A stretch of 16,758 bases of DNA, from NCBI GenBank assembly GCA_049692255.1, contig JBAVOR010000030.1:1-16758 (forward strand). Direction: 5' to 3'. The stretch comes from JBAVOR01 sp049692255 (GTDB lineage: Bacteria > Babelota > Babeliae > Babelales > JACPOV01). The stretch's first letter is position 1; each line of letters starts with the position of its first letter. Below the pieces are notes generated by a model. That model had not been told where the DNA came from. It searched no databases and saw nothing but the letters and a program-made list of their open reading frames with translations. Position numbers and translations under genes: made by a program. Positions 5,287-12,237 of the stretch are shown one piece after another.

Positions 5287-7107
5287 ATGAGTACGAACCA
5301 TATACGTATCATCCATATCAGTGTGGTTACGATGCTCTTTCTCTACGCTACTATTACTCACAGCACAAACATCTTGTATAGCGCCCTTGCATTAGCCATG
5401 GGCGCGCTCGTTCTTGACGCGATTGGGGAAATGAAAGAGCGTCAGCTCGGCAGCAGCTTCTTTTTTATTGGTGCTGCAGTTGTAGGCATTATAGCGCAAG
5501 AAGCATCTGCTATTGTTATCATCTTAATTATCGTTTTGATTGCCAATTTTTTAAATCATTTAATTGAAGAAAAAACAGCAGAAGCAATTGAACATCTCAT
5601 ACATTTAATTCCGCAAGAAGCAACGCTCGTTACCGCGCAAAAGGAATATAAAACGGTTCCCATGCACCTCGTGCAACAAGGGGACCTCGTTGTTGTTAAA
5701 ACCGGCAAAACCATTCCTGTTGATGGCACTATTGTTGATGGTAACGCACTTATTAATGAAGCGGCTCTCACTGGTGAAAGTATTGCTAAATATAAAACAG
5801 TACACGAACTCGTATTTGCCGGCACTTTTGTAGAAGATGGCAGCATTATTATCCGAACAATGCACCTTGGGACAGAAACAGCGGTCGGTAAAATTAGTAT
5901 GCTCATCGAACAGGCGCGCACAGACAAGGCCCCCATCGTTTCTAAGACACAAAAAATAGCCTGGTATGTTACCATCATATTAATTGCTATTATTGCTCTT
6001 ACCTGGATTATCACCGGTAATTTAACGATCGTTACTACGCTTCTTGTATTTGGATCGCCGGTAGAGCTTACGCTCATCACTCCTTTGACTATGCTGGCAG
6101 GCATTGCATGTGCATTCAAAAATGGCATCATCGTTAAAGGGGGCGTTTCTTTAGAACAACTCGCCTATACAGACGTTATGGTTTTTGACAAAACAGGAAC
6201 GCTCACCATGGGAGAACCAAAAATAACGGATGTTCTCGTTTTTTCTGATCATTACCAGGCAGCAGATATTGTACAATTTGCCGCCATTGCAGAAAAGCGC
6301 TCTGGCCACGCAGTAGCACGCGCCATAATACACAAAGCCTCTGTAATGGGATTAGTTATTGCTGAACCGAATACATACGTTTCTCTCACCGGGCATGGCA
6401 TCGCTATCACCTATCAAGGGGACTCTTACTACGTGGGTAATCGACATTTTATCGAAGCCCCTGAACATGGCAATAGCCATATTCCTGAATCAGCTGCTGC
6501 TATTCAAGAATCAACCGTATACGTCGCGCAAAATGGAGTGGTGATTGGCGCACTCATTATTGCTGATATGATTCGCAGCGAAGCACAACACGCTATTGAA
6601 CAGTTGCGCAATAATGGTATTACCGAACTAATGATTATTAGTGGGGACAAACAGGCAATTGCAACACAGGTAGGCACTGCGCTCGGTATAACACAATCAC
6701 GTGGTGAAGTAATGCCTGAACAAAAATTAGCAATTATTAAAGAGTTGCAGGGCAAAAAGAAACGGGTAACTATGGTTGGCGATGGCATTAACGATGCGCT
6801 TGCATTGCAGCAAGCAAATGTCGGTATCGCTATGGGTGCGATGGGTACCGAGCCTGCCATTCAAGCAGCTTCTATTGTACTCATGTCAGATAATTTATCG
6901 TTACTCGTATTTACGTACCGCTTAGCACGTAAAACCATTACCATCATAAAACAAAATATCGTATGGGGGCTCATGTTTACTCATGGGTTAGGCATGATAT
7001 TGGGAATGCTTCAACTGCTCAACCCGATCCAAGCAGCATTGTTTCACGCGGTACCCGAGTTGATAATTTTTATCAACACTGCTCGGATCTTATGGTTTAA
7101 ACCGTAG
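5287..7107 (+). CDS. P1B-like P-type ATPase with divergent metal-site motif
   Basis: This is an ATP-driven cation pump of the heavy-metal (P1B) type, 606 residues. There is no N-terminal metal-binding domain. Hydrophobic segments lie near 8-25, 30-45, 56-88, 224-243 and 245-275, plus 552-575 and 578-600 after the catalytic part. The actuator domain carries TGES (162-165). Phosphorylation takes place at Asp301 in DKTGTLT. The nucleotide-domain HP motif is Ser-Gly-His341-Ala, so the usual Pro is missing. The hinge is MVGDGINDALAL (496-507), with Ala in place of the usual Pro. The key oddity is in transmembrane segment 6: CPC is replaced by Ser257-Pro258-Val259-Glu260 (6055-6066), so no cysteine ligand is available. 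The last segment has His587 and Glu591, which could be alternative ligands. All catalytic residues are intact, so it is an active pump of unknown substrate, perhaps not a soft metal. The ribosome site is AAGGAC. Confidence 0.9.
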   Translation: MSTNHIRIIHISVVTMLFLYATITHSTNILYSALALAMGALVLDAIGEMKERQLGSSFFFIGAAVVGIIAQEASAIVIILIIVLIANFLNHLIEEKTAEAIEHLIHLIPQEATLVTAQKEYKTVPMHLVQQGDLVVVKTGKTIPVDGTIVDGNALINEAALTGESIAKYKTVHELVFAGTFVEDGSIIIRTMHLGTETAVGKISMLIEQARTDKAPIVSKTQKIAWYVTIILIAIIALTWIITGNLTIVTTLLVFGSPVELTLITPLTMLAGIACAFKNGIIVKGGVSLEQLAYTDVMVFDKTGTLTMGEPKITDVLVFSDHYQAADIVQFAAIAEKRSGHAVARAIIHKASVMGLVIAEPNTYVSLTGHGIAITYQGDSYYVGNRHFIEAPEHGNSHIPESAAAIQESTVYVAQNGVVIGALIIADMIRSEAQHAIEQLRNNGITELMIISGDKQAIATQVGTALGITQSRGEVMPEQKLAIIKELQGKKKRVTMVGDGINDALALQQANVGIAMGAMGTEPAIQAASIVLMSDNLSLLVFTYRLARKTITIIKQNIVWGLMFTHGLGMILGMLQLLNPIQAALFHAVPELIIFINTARILWFKP

Positions 7108-7139
7108 CTAAGATATTTCAGCGCTCACTCTTGAACGCT

Positions 7140-7229
7140 TTATTTACCTTTGCATGATTTACAGCTTGCCTTGCCGCATTTGCATTTTTTATCTTTTGCG
7201 GCTGCAGCGAAAATTAATGGGATTTTCAT
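7140..7229 (-). CDS. Metallothionein-like Cys/Lys-rich peptide, 29 aa
   Basis: A 29-codon frame runs from ATG 7229 to TAA 7140 behind a strong ribosome site (AAAAAAGGAG, 5 bases before the start). The peptide has a short hydrophobic and alanine-rich N-terminus (MKIPLIFAAAAK) followed by CKCGKASCKSCKGK. Its four cysteines (16, 18, 23, 26) are arranged C-x-C-x4-C-x2-C, and its basic C-terminal half holds eight lysines. This spacing suits binding of a soft metal ion such as Zn or Cu, as in metallothioneins, but no known family is assigned. It lies downstream of, and on the same strand as, the GNAT-like gene, and tail to tail with the P-type ATPase 32 bases away. A possible own promoter (TTGTTC, 19-base gap, GATAAT; 7262-7292) is weak. 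The ribosome site and codon-by-codon Cys/Lys pattern make chance unlikely. Confidence 0.6.
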   Translation of the reverse strand: MKIPLIFAAAAKDKKCKCGKASCKSCKGK

Positions 7230-7332
7230 AGAGACTCCTTTTTTGGTTAAAAATAGTACTGATTATCTATTGATTTATCGTGATTTGAACAAAAAAACAA
7301 CTGATTTGTATTCTATGCCAAAATTGAATGAT

Positions 7333-8256
7333 TTAACCAAGGTTTTTTAATTTGTTATAGACTCCGTTCGCCACGAGACCTGTTACCGTTTTAACAAAAT
7401 GCCAGCGGTTTATAAAGATCTCTACTGGCTCCATCTCTTGAAATCCATTTTTTTTCATCGCTTCGACCAAATACCCTTTTACTGTGTGCAGCGTTATATA
7501 GTGTGCTTGTTCCTTAGCTGCAATGTGTGCTAATGATTGCACAAGTGCTTTTGCATACCCTTTTTTACGTTCATTGGGGTGAGTGGTTACGGAATAGATA
7601 CCAGCGTACTGTTCCCCTGGCTGGTGTGTTAGAACACCACAAGAAACAGGCTGTTGATTGGTATTGTAAACAACATACAGCCTAATAGGGCAATCAGATT
7701 CAAAAAAGGATTCGGCTTCGAATTTATTCATATATTTCTGGGCATCTTCTTTAGATTGCATATCAGCATGTGTGTAAATCATCTTAAAATCTTCAAATTG
7801 TGCTCCCTTGCCCATTACTTGCACTACTTTTGTTTCTGTCTGCTCTAAAGCCGTACAGTTCTCTACTGGCATTTGAAGCACAGACAAAGCAAGGCGCTGG
7901 AGAGTCCAAGGGTACTCTCTTTTAAAATAAGCAGATAGTTCTGTGTAACAAGCGGGCACAAATAACGAACATTGTTTAAATTCGTCTATATACGATTGAG
8001 CAAATTTTTTTTGATCTTCTTTAAAAAGTACATAATTAAATTTAGACGCACTGAGCCCTGTATCGATACCAAAAAAAGTGTTGTCTTCTACTAATGCTAC
8101 CCTTGTTGCATGCTGTCCAAAAAATTGAAATGTCGTTTTTAAGTTATTATAAATCTCTTGAGAAGGTTGCAATGAAACTTGCTCCATACCTTCTTCCATA
8201 CCAAATACACAGTGCGCTATCGCTACTATACATGGCAAAAATAGCATGCGTTTCAT
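7333..8256 (-). CDS. Exported GNAT-family acetyltransferase-like protein, 307 aa
   Basis: Residues 1-19 form a signal peptide (MKRMLFLPCIVAIAHCVFG) with likely cleavage before Met20 or Glu21. Residues 30-150 are a helical region I do not recognise. Residues 155-275 match the acetyl-CoA-dependent N-acyltransferase (GNAT) fold. They contain the strand before the cofactor loop (YAGIYSVTTHP, 217-227), the pyrophosphate-binding loop NERKKGYAKAL (228-238, R/Q-x-x-G-x-A type), then a helix, the strand HYITLHTV (252-259) and MKKNGF (267-272) for the final GF signature. The substrate is unknown. GNAT enzymes normally act in the cytoplasm where acetyl-CoA is available. A signal peptide here suggests action outside the bacterium, for example on host proteins, or loss of catalysis. 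The ribosome site AGAGGAG precedes ATG 8256. A -10-like TATACT lies at 8309-8314 on this strand. Confidence 0.8.
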   Translation of the reverse strand: MKRMLFLPCIVAIAHCVFGMEEGMEQVSLQPSQEIYNNLKTTFQFFGQHATRVALVEDNTFFGIDTGLSASKFNYVLFKEDQKKFAQSYIDEFKQCSLFVPACYTELSAYFKREYPWTLQRLALSVLQMPVENCTALEQTETKVVQVMGKGAQFEDFKMIYTHADMQSKEDAQKYMNKFEAESFFESDCPIRLYVVYNTNQQPVSCGVLTHQPGEQYAGIYSVTTHPNERKKGYAKALVQSLAHIAAKEQAHYITLHTVKGYLVEAMKKNGFQEMEPVEIFINRWHFVKTVTGLVANGVYNKLKNLG

Positions 8257-8394
8257 AGCGGTTACTCCTCTTTCTAAAAAAAGAACGAATCGACTCTACT
8301 CATTGTTCAGTATACGAAAAAAATAGGACAAAAATCTACAATACTACTGCTGCTTTTGGGAGACACAACAACGATCACTTTTGTTTATTGCTAT

Positions 8395-8424
8395 TTGAAT
8401 TATGAATAAAGTATGCTCTACAAT
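8395..8424 (+). promoter_or_regulatory. Sigma-70-like promoter for the small Cys-rich gene
   Basis: TTGAAT (8395-8400) and TACAAT (8419-8424) are spaced by 18 bases, giving a start near 8431 and a leader of about 46 bases. The 220-base region 8257-8476 otherwise holds no gene; it contains this promoter and the leader of the divergent GNAT-like gene. Confidence 0.5.
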
Positions 8425-8476
8425 GTACGGAGCAAAGAAAAGATATAATGCATCACAATAAAAAATGGGGGTTACT

Positions 8477-8827
8477 ATGAAACCAATAAAAAGCACAATA
8501 ATGCTATTAGTACTCGGCTTTACGTCTATCACTCGACCAGATAATAACTGCATGGATAACAGCAAATATGGTGATTTGTCTGATGGGTTTGACTATAAAA
8601 AATATTATCATGCGCAATGCAACTGCCCTTGTGAACGTTATACTCATTCTTATAAGCGAGGATTATGCGAACAGTGCTTACATTATCGTGCACCACAACC
8701 GTTGAGCGAAAAACAACAAAAGCTTATTTCTGTATGTGAATCCGCGCATGGTATAATATCATCACAATACGATGAATCTGAAGAGTATACTAACCCATTC
8801 GCGTGGTACAGTGACATGGCACAATAA
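8477..8827 (+). CDS. Small exported Cys-rich protein with zinc-knuckle-like motif, 116 aa
   Basis: The start is taken at ATG 8477, where a signal peptide begins (MKPIKSTIMLLVLGFTS) with GGGGG 6 bases upstream. An in-frame ATG at 8465 would only add four residues and would destroy that spacing. The mature protein carries Cys25, then a compact cluster C48-N-C50-P-C52 followed by C64-E-Q-C67, with His58 between. This is a plausible zinc ribbon or knuckle. Cys87 is isolated. The C-terminus is acidic and aromatic (EEYTNPFAWYSDMAQ). No known family is assigned. It is the first gene of the duplicated locus: a 14-codon copy of its 3' end survives at 10578-10622, whereas the rest of that second copy is gone. 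It is followed by the Skp1/LRR gene, whose promoter lies just after this stop. Confidence 0.75.
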   Translation: MKPIKSTIMLLVLGFTSITRPDNNCMDNSKYGDLSDGFDYKKYYHAQCNCPCERYTHSYKRGLCEQCLHYRAPQPLSEKQQKLISVCESAHGIISSQYDESEEYTNPFAWYSDMAQ

Positions 8828-8879
8828 AGTGCACAATGGCTAATAGTAATTTGCATATCTGCATTAATGGTGATAGTAT
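8782..8879 (+). repeat. 98-bp direct repeat, copy 1
   Basis: This block matches 10577-10674 at 89 of 98 positions without gaps, at a constant offset of 1795 bases. It holds the last 14 codons of the Cys-rich gene plus 52 bases of spacer with the promoter of the Skp1/LRR gene. Similarity breaks down after 8879, where the two leaders differ by insertions, and resumes in the following coding region. Confidence 0.9.
8851..8879 (+). promoter_or_regulatory. Promoter of Skp1/LRR copy 1, conserved in copy 2
   Basis: TTGCAT (8851-8856) and TAGTAT (8874-8879) are spaced by exactly 17 bases. The same arrangement (TTGCGT, 17 bases, TAGTAT) is kept in the second repeat at 10646-10674. The conserved spacing in both duplicates supports promoter function, though the hexamers are only moderate matches. 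Confidence 0.45.
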
Positions 8880-8925
8880 ATATATTATATTCTCTATCAA
8901 TTTTTATTTAAAAGATCAAACAGCC

Positions 8926-10512
8926 ATGAATCTAGTTCGCCATATCGTTACTGCTTTTTTCCTTTGTAATGCTTTTTTTATTGGCATATTCGCATCAGAT
9001 GTAAAACTCATCTGCAGTGACAGAGAAGTCATATTAACGAATGATGTGGCAAAACAATTTAAAATAATTGATATATGCCTTGATGATTATAAAGACAGTA
9101 CTACCTACGGCGAAAACTCTTTAGACACCATAGAACGTGACTCAAATGGTTGCATACCAATTTCTTTTCCTAATATTCATTCAAGCGCCATTCATCTTCT
9201 GGAAATGTTTGTAACGGGGTATAGATCAATTAAGCAATACTCATTTGGCTCTTTCGCCAATATAATCGATTGCTTAAATGTAGCAGAGCAACTGGAAGCG
9301 CCACCACATGTGCGCGATGCTTTAGAAAAACGTTTTTTTTCACGATGTGCAAATAACCTTGTGCCAGCGGAGCAAGACAAAACTATTGATGTTATATTGC
9401 ACGGCACGCGGACGACACTGGATACAATAAAAGCACGGTATGCATATTATAAAAATACCCCCACACATGATTTAATATCGCACATACCAACATATTCAGT
9501 TACTTCGCTCGAACAGCTACAGCATGATTTTTACATAGCCCAATCAGTCGTAGCGCCAGAAATATTGAGCGGCCTTGCTTATAGGTTACTTGAAGAGTAT
9601 CAATCTTATTATAACCACCCAAACAACAAAGAAGAAAAAGAAAAGATCAGTTCGTATCTTTTGTCTCACATTACTAATCAATCAGGAGAAATAATGCGAC
9701 ACGGGACAAAGTTTACCTGGGGCAAATCCGTGCCATGTTATATTCTTTTCTTAAATAATTGCAAAACATTACAAGTACTTGATGGTATTGAAAAGAGGGT
9801 CAGCTCCGACACTGTTGACTCGATCATAGGCATTCATATCAGCAGTAATCAGCTCAAATATGCTGAAATCGCACGTTTCAAAAAGGTGTTCCCCAACTTA
9901 GAGCATATATATTGCTTTCGGAACCAAATCACCCATCTTAGCTCATCTGATGTTGCAGCAATGGAGGGAATCAAAGTTGCCCTGAACAATAATAAAATTA
10001 GTTCTATCGAACCGTCTCCCCGTAAAAAATTATTTTTTTCACCAGATACACGGATATGGATCGAGAACAACCCTTTAACTTCTCATGCCCTCCAGAATAT
10101 ACACAATAGCTTCAATGGTATCCCTCTTGGCACCAAATCGGAAAATACTGTCTATGAACACCAAGCTCAACCCTTAACTCAACACTTAAAGGGAATAGTA
10201 GCAGGTTATTTCGTTGGCAAGCGAGTAGGAATACTAATGAGCAACATCCTTTCCAATTACAAAATAACCCCAATAGCAAACGCAATCTGCTCTTCCCTGG
10301 CTTTATTCACCACATCGTATGGTATCTATAGCTATTTTTTGTATTACCCCGTCATGTGTAACAAAACGGTAGCAGAACTCAGACGAGAAGAAGAAAAAGA
10401 ACAACTAAAAGCCATTGAAGAACTAAAAATTATAGAAAATAAACGCCAGAAACCTACTATTGCCCATACACTCGGCGCTTTAAAAACATGGAAGCAATAT
10501 AAGGATGTATGA
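8926..10512 (+). CDS. Exported Skp1/BTB-like and leucine-rich-repeat protein, copy 1, 528 aa
   Basis: The start is placed at ATG 8926, which opens a signal peptide (to about residue 24, IFAS|D). An in-frame ATG at 8836 would bury it, and the frame from there is not kept in the duplicate. Residues 26-141 resemble the eukaryotic Skp1/BTB-POZ fold: VKLICSDREVILTNDVAKQF aligns with the Skp1 opening (IKLQSSDGEIF...), IPISFPNI (77-84) with its PLPNV strand, and NIIDCLNVAEQLEAP (112-126) with its LxxAANYLxI helix. Residues 180-265 are a helical linker. Residues 300-385 hold three to four LRR units with Asn ladders (IHISSNQL, FRNQITHL, LNNNKISSIEP, WIENNPL). Residues 422-473 include two hydrophobic segments, and 482-508 form a charged helix. 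In eukaryotes Skp1 links F-box/LRR receptors to ubiquitin ligases, so a host-directed role is plausible but inferred. Duplicated in the next gene. Confidence 0.8.
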   Translation: MNLVRHIVTAFFLCNAFFIGIFASDVKLICSDREVILTNDVAKQFKIIDICLDDYKDSTTYGENSLDTIERDSNGCIPISFPNIHSSAIHLLEMFVTGYRSIKQYSFGSFANIIDCLNVAEQLEAPPHVRDALEKRFFSRCANNLVPAEQDKTIDVILHGTRTTLDTIKARYAYYKNTPTHDLISHIPTYSVTSLEQLQHDFYIAQSVVAPEILSGLAYRLLEEYQSYYNHPNNKEEKEKISSYLLSHITNQSGEIMRHGTKFTWGKSVPCYILFLNNCKTLQVLDGIEKRVSSDTVDSIIGIHISSNQLKYAEIARFKKVFPNLEHIYCFRNQITHLSSSDVAAMEGIKVALNNNKISSIEPSPRKKLFFSPDTRIWIENNPLTSHALQNIHNSFNGIPLGTKSENTVYEHQAQPLTQHLKGIVAGYFVGKRVGILMSNILSNYKITPIANAICSSLALFTTSYGIYSYFLYYPVMCNKTVAELRREEEKEQLKAIEELKIIENKRQKPTIAHTLGALKTWKQYKDV

Positions 10513-10556
10513 CTGTAGCGACATCAAAATAGCATCGAACCTTGAGTAACTAAAAA
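10510..10556 (-). pseudogene. Relic of the ppsA 3' end
   Basis: The bases after the copy 1 stop match the true ppsA 3' end. Positions 10510-10537 equal 12235-12262 at 24 of 28, and 10540-10556 equal 12287-12303 at 16 of 17. Between the blocks the relic lacks 22 bases; in the intact gene this segment is bounded by GCATCG repeats (12257 and 12278), as expected for a slippage deletion. The fragment is a leftover of the tandem duplication and cannot encode a protein. Confidence 0.75.
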
Positions 10557-10577
10557 GTTGGACCGCTGAGGGCACTA

Positions 10578-10622
10578 GAGCATACTAACCCATTCGCGTG
10601 GTACAGTGATATGGCGCAATAA
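10578..10622 (+). pseudogene. C-terminal remnant of the small Cys-rich gene
   Basis: Fourteen codons plus TAA reproduce the end of the protein at 8477-8827 (EYTNPFAWYSDMAQ) with one replacement (Tyr to His) and two silent changes. Everything upstream, including the start, signal peptide and Cys cluster, is missing. It is therefore a truncated duplicate, not a gene. Confidence 0.85.
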
Positions 10623-10645
10623 AGCGCATGATGGTGAATAGTAAT

Positions 10646-10674
10646 TTGCGTATCTGCATTAATGGTGATAGTAT
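10646..10674 (+). promoter_or_regulatory. Promoter of Skp1/LRR copy 2
   Basis: TTGCGT (10646-10651), 17 bases, TAGTAT (10669-10674), equivalent to the promoter of copy 1. It lies 45 bases before the ATG at 10720. Confidence 0.45.
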
Positions 10675-10719
10675 TTCTCTATTAAAAGCAGTTTCAACTT
10701 TACATATTTGGACGCATCC

Positions 10720-12237
10720 ATGCACAAACATCAAAGTATTGCCGCCGTATTGTTTCTTTGTATCAACTTTGTTGCTTCTGTATTCGCTGCTGAAATCTCA
10801 TTAGAATGCGATGAAAACACCTCGGTTATTTTGCCGCAGAAAGATGCGAGAAAATTTAAAATAATTAAAAACTGCATCGATGACCTAGAACAGGAGAATG
10901 GGGTCGGCTCGATAACACCGGATGCAAGTGGGCGCATATCATTCTCTTTTCCTCATATTCGCGCAAGCACTGTGCTGCTATTAGATCAATTTATACAGAC
11001 TCCTTCCACTGTTACGCCATATGAGTTTCATTCTTTAGAAGATATATACGATTGTTTAAATACTGCTGAACAATTGGAAGCACCACGGCACATACGTGAT
11101 GCCCTAAAAAAACGTTTTCTGATAGGATGCGCTAATGCTCCTGTATCAAAAGAAAATGAGTATATTGTTCCCAGATTGAACGGTATAAACACTATTGCCG
11201 ACAGGTTAAAAAAGCTTTATACGCTGTATCCTACAGAAAATGAGTCGCCCACAATCAGATTAAGCGGTAAGAATATTACTCTTGATACGGCAAAAAGACT
11301 GTCTGCTCTATTCCTAAAAACCCCTACCCATGATTTGATATCGCAAATACCAACATATAAAGTTGATGATCTTCAACACTTGCAACATGCTTTTTATATA
11401 GCAAAATCTGTTGGAGTTGCACCAGAAATACTCAGCGGATTAGCCTATCGCTTGCGCAAAGAATATGGATCTTATTATGATCACCCAAGTAACAAAGAAG
11501 AAACAGAAAAGATCAGTTCGCATCTTTTGCCGCATATTACTAATCAATCTGGAAAAATCATGCAACATGGGACAAAATATACCCGGGGCAAATCCATGCC
11601 ATGTTATATACTTTACTTAGATAACCATGAAACATTACAAGTACTTGATGGTATTGAAAAGAGGGTCAGCCCTGACAGCGCCCACTCGATCATAGGCGTT
11701 CATATGGGAGGTACTCGGCTCAAATATGCCGAAATCGCACGTTTCAAAAAGGTGTTCCCCAACTTAGAGCATATATATTTCTTTCGGAACCAAATCACCC
11801 ATCTTAGCTCATCTGATGTTGCAGCAATGGAAGGAATTAAAGTTGCCCTGAATGATAATAAAATTACCTCAATTGAACCGTATCTTCGATATAATCCATT
11901 CAGATCTTCCTACACACATATTTACTTAGAAAATAATCCCTTAACCCCTCAAGCCAAAGAAAATATTAAGAACAGTTTTAATAAAGGCATGAATCTTGAA
12001 TCTCTAGAGAGAGCGAACTTTGCGTATTCTGTACCGCTTACAGTAACAGTATCTTCTATTGCAACATATATAATATACCACTCGACAAAATTAATTTTGA
12101 ATAGCGAGAAATATCCCATAACCCATTTCCTCACTACAATAGCAATTGGGACTCCCTCAGTAGCATTGACTTTAGCTTGCTTATTGAACAGATCACATCC
12201 CCCTATCACATTCGATAAAACCCAAGAAAAATCATGA
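10720..12237 (+). CDS. Exported Skp1/BTB-like and leucine-rich-repeat protein, copy 2, 505 aa
   Basis: This is a paralogue of the preceding gene by tandem duplication. ATG 10720 opens the signal peptide (1-24, cleavage near VFAA|E); an in-frame TTG at 10708 is unlikely. Residues 25-137 form the Skp1/BTB-like part (FSFPHI at 75-80, DIYDCLNTAEQLEAP at 108-122) and are clearly diverged from copy 1. Residues 140-200 hold an extra stretch of about 25-30 residues including a possible extra LRR-like unit (TIRLSGKNITLD). Residues 201-320 are close to copy 1. The LRR part (325-410) is almost identical at the DNA level: 11719-11835 differs from 9853-9969 at 3 of 117 bases. The C-terminus is unrelated in detail, with two membrane segments near 436-459 and 466-489, and no charged helix. 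Its stop overlaps the ppsA stop by six bases (12232-12237). Confidence 0.8.
   Translation: MHKHQSIAAVLFLCINFVASVFAAEISLECDENTSVILPQKDARKFKIIKNCIDDLEQENGVGSITPDASGRISFSFPHIRASTVLLLDQFIQTPSTVTPYEFHSLEDIYDCLNTAEQLEAPRHIRDALKKRFLIGCANAPVSKENEYIVPRLNGINTIADRLKKLYTLYPTENESPTIRLSGKNITLDTAKRLSALFLKTPTHDLISQIPTYKVDDLQHLQHAFYIAKSVGVAPEILSGLAYRLRKEYGSYYDHPSNKEETEKISSHLLPHITNQSGKIMQHGTKYTRGKSMPCYILYLDNHETLQVLDGIEKRVSPDSAHSIIGVHMGGTRLKYAEIARFKKVFPNLEHIYFFRNQITHLSSSDVAAMEGIKVALNDNKITSIEPYLRYNPFRSSYTHIYLENNPLTPQAKENIKNSFNKGMNLESLERANFAYSVPLTVTVSSIATYIIYHSTKLILNSEKYPITHFLTTIAIGTPSVALTLACLLNRSHPPITFDKTQEKS

Larger units (their letters stand above)
10577..10674 (+). repeat. 98-bp direct repeat, copy 2
   Basis: This is the partner of 8782-8879, with 9 substitutions and no gaps. 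It starts abruptly after the ppsA relic, so 10557-10577 marks the junction of the duplicated units. It carries the decayed gene tail and the promoter of Skp1/LRR copy 2. Confidence 0.9.

Noticed and set aside
5556..6131. Minus-strand 191-codon frame inside the ATPase gene
   Set aside because: It lies wholly opposite conserved ATPase coding sequence and shows no family motif or sensible ribosome site; it is a shadow frame.
7108..7140. Possible terminator after the ATPase gene
   Set aside because: Only a 4-bp AGCG/CGCT stem with a long loop can be drawn, with a poor T-run, which is too weak to support.
7150..7350. Plus-strand 66-codon frame after the ATPase gene
   Set aside because: It is antisense to the 29-residue Cys-rich peptide and has no ribosome site, whereas the minus-strand peptide has a strong one and a meaningful Cys pattern.
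8836..8925. N-terminal extension of Skp1/LRR copy 1 from ATG 8836
   Set aside because: The frame from the equivalent ATG (10631) in the duplicate is not in phase with copy 2, the stretch contains the predicted promoter, and the signal peptide begins at 8926.
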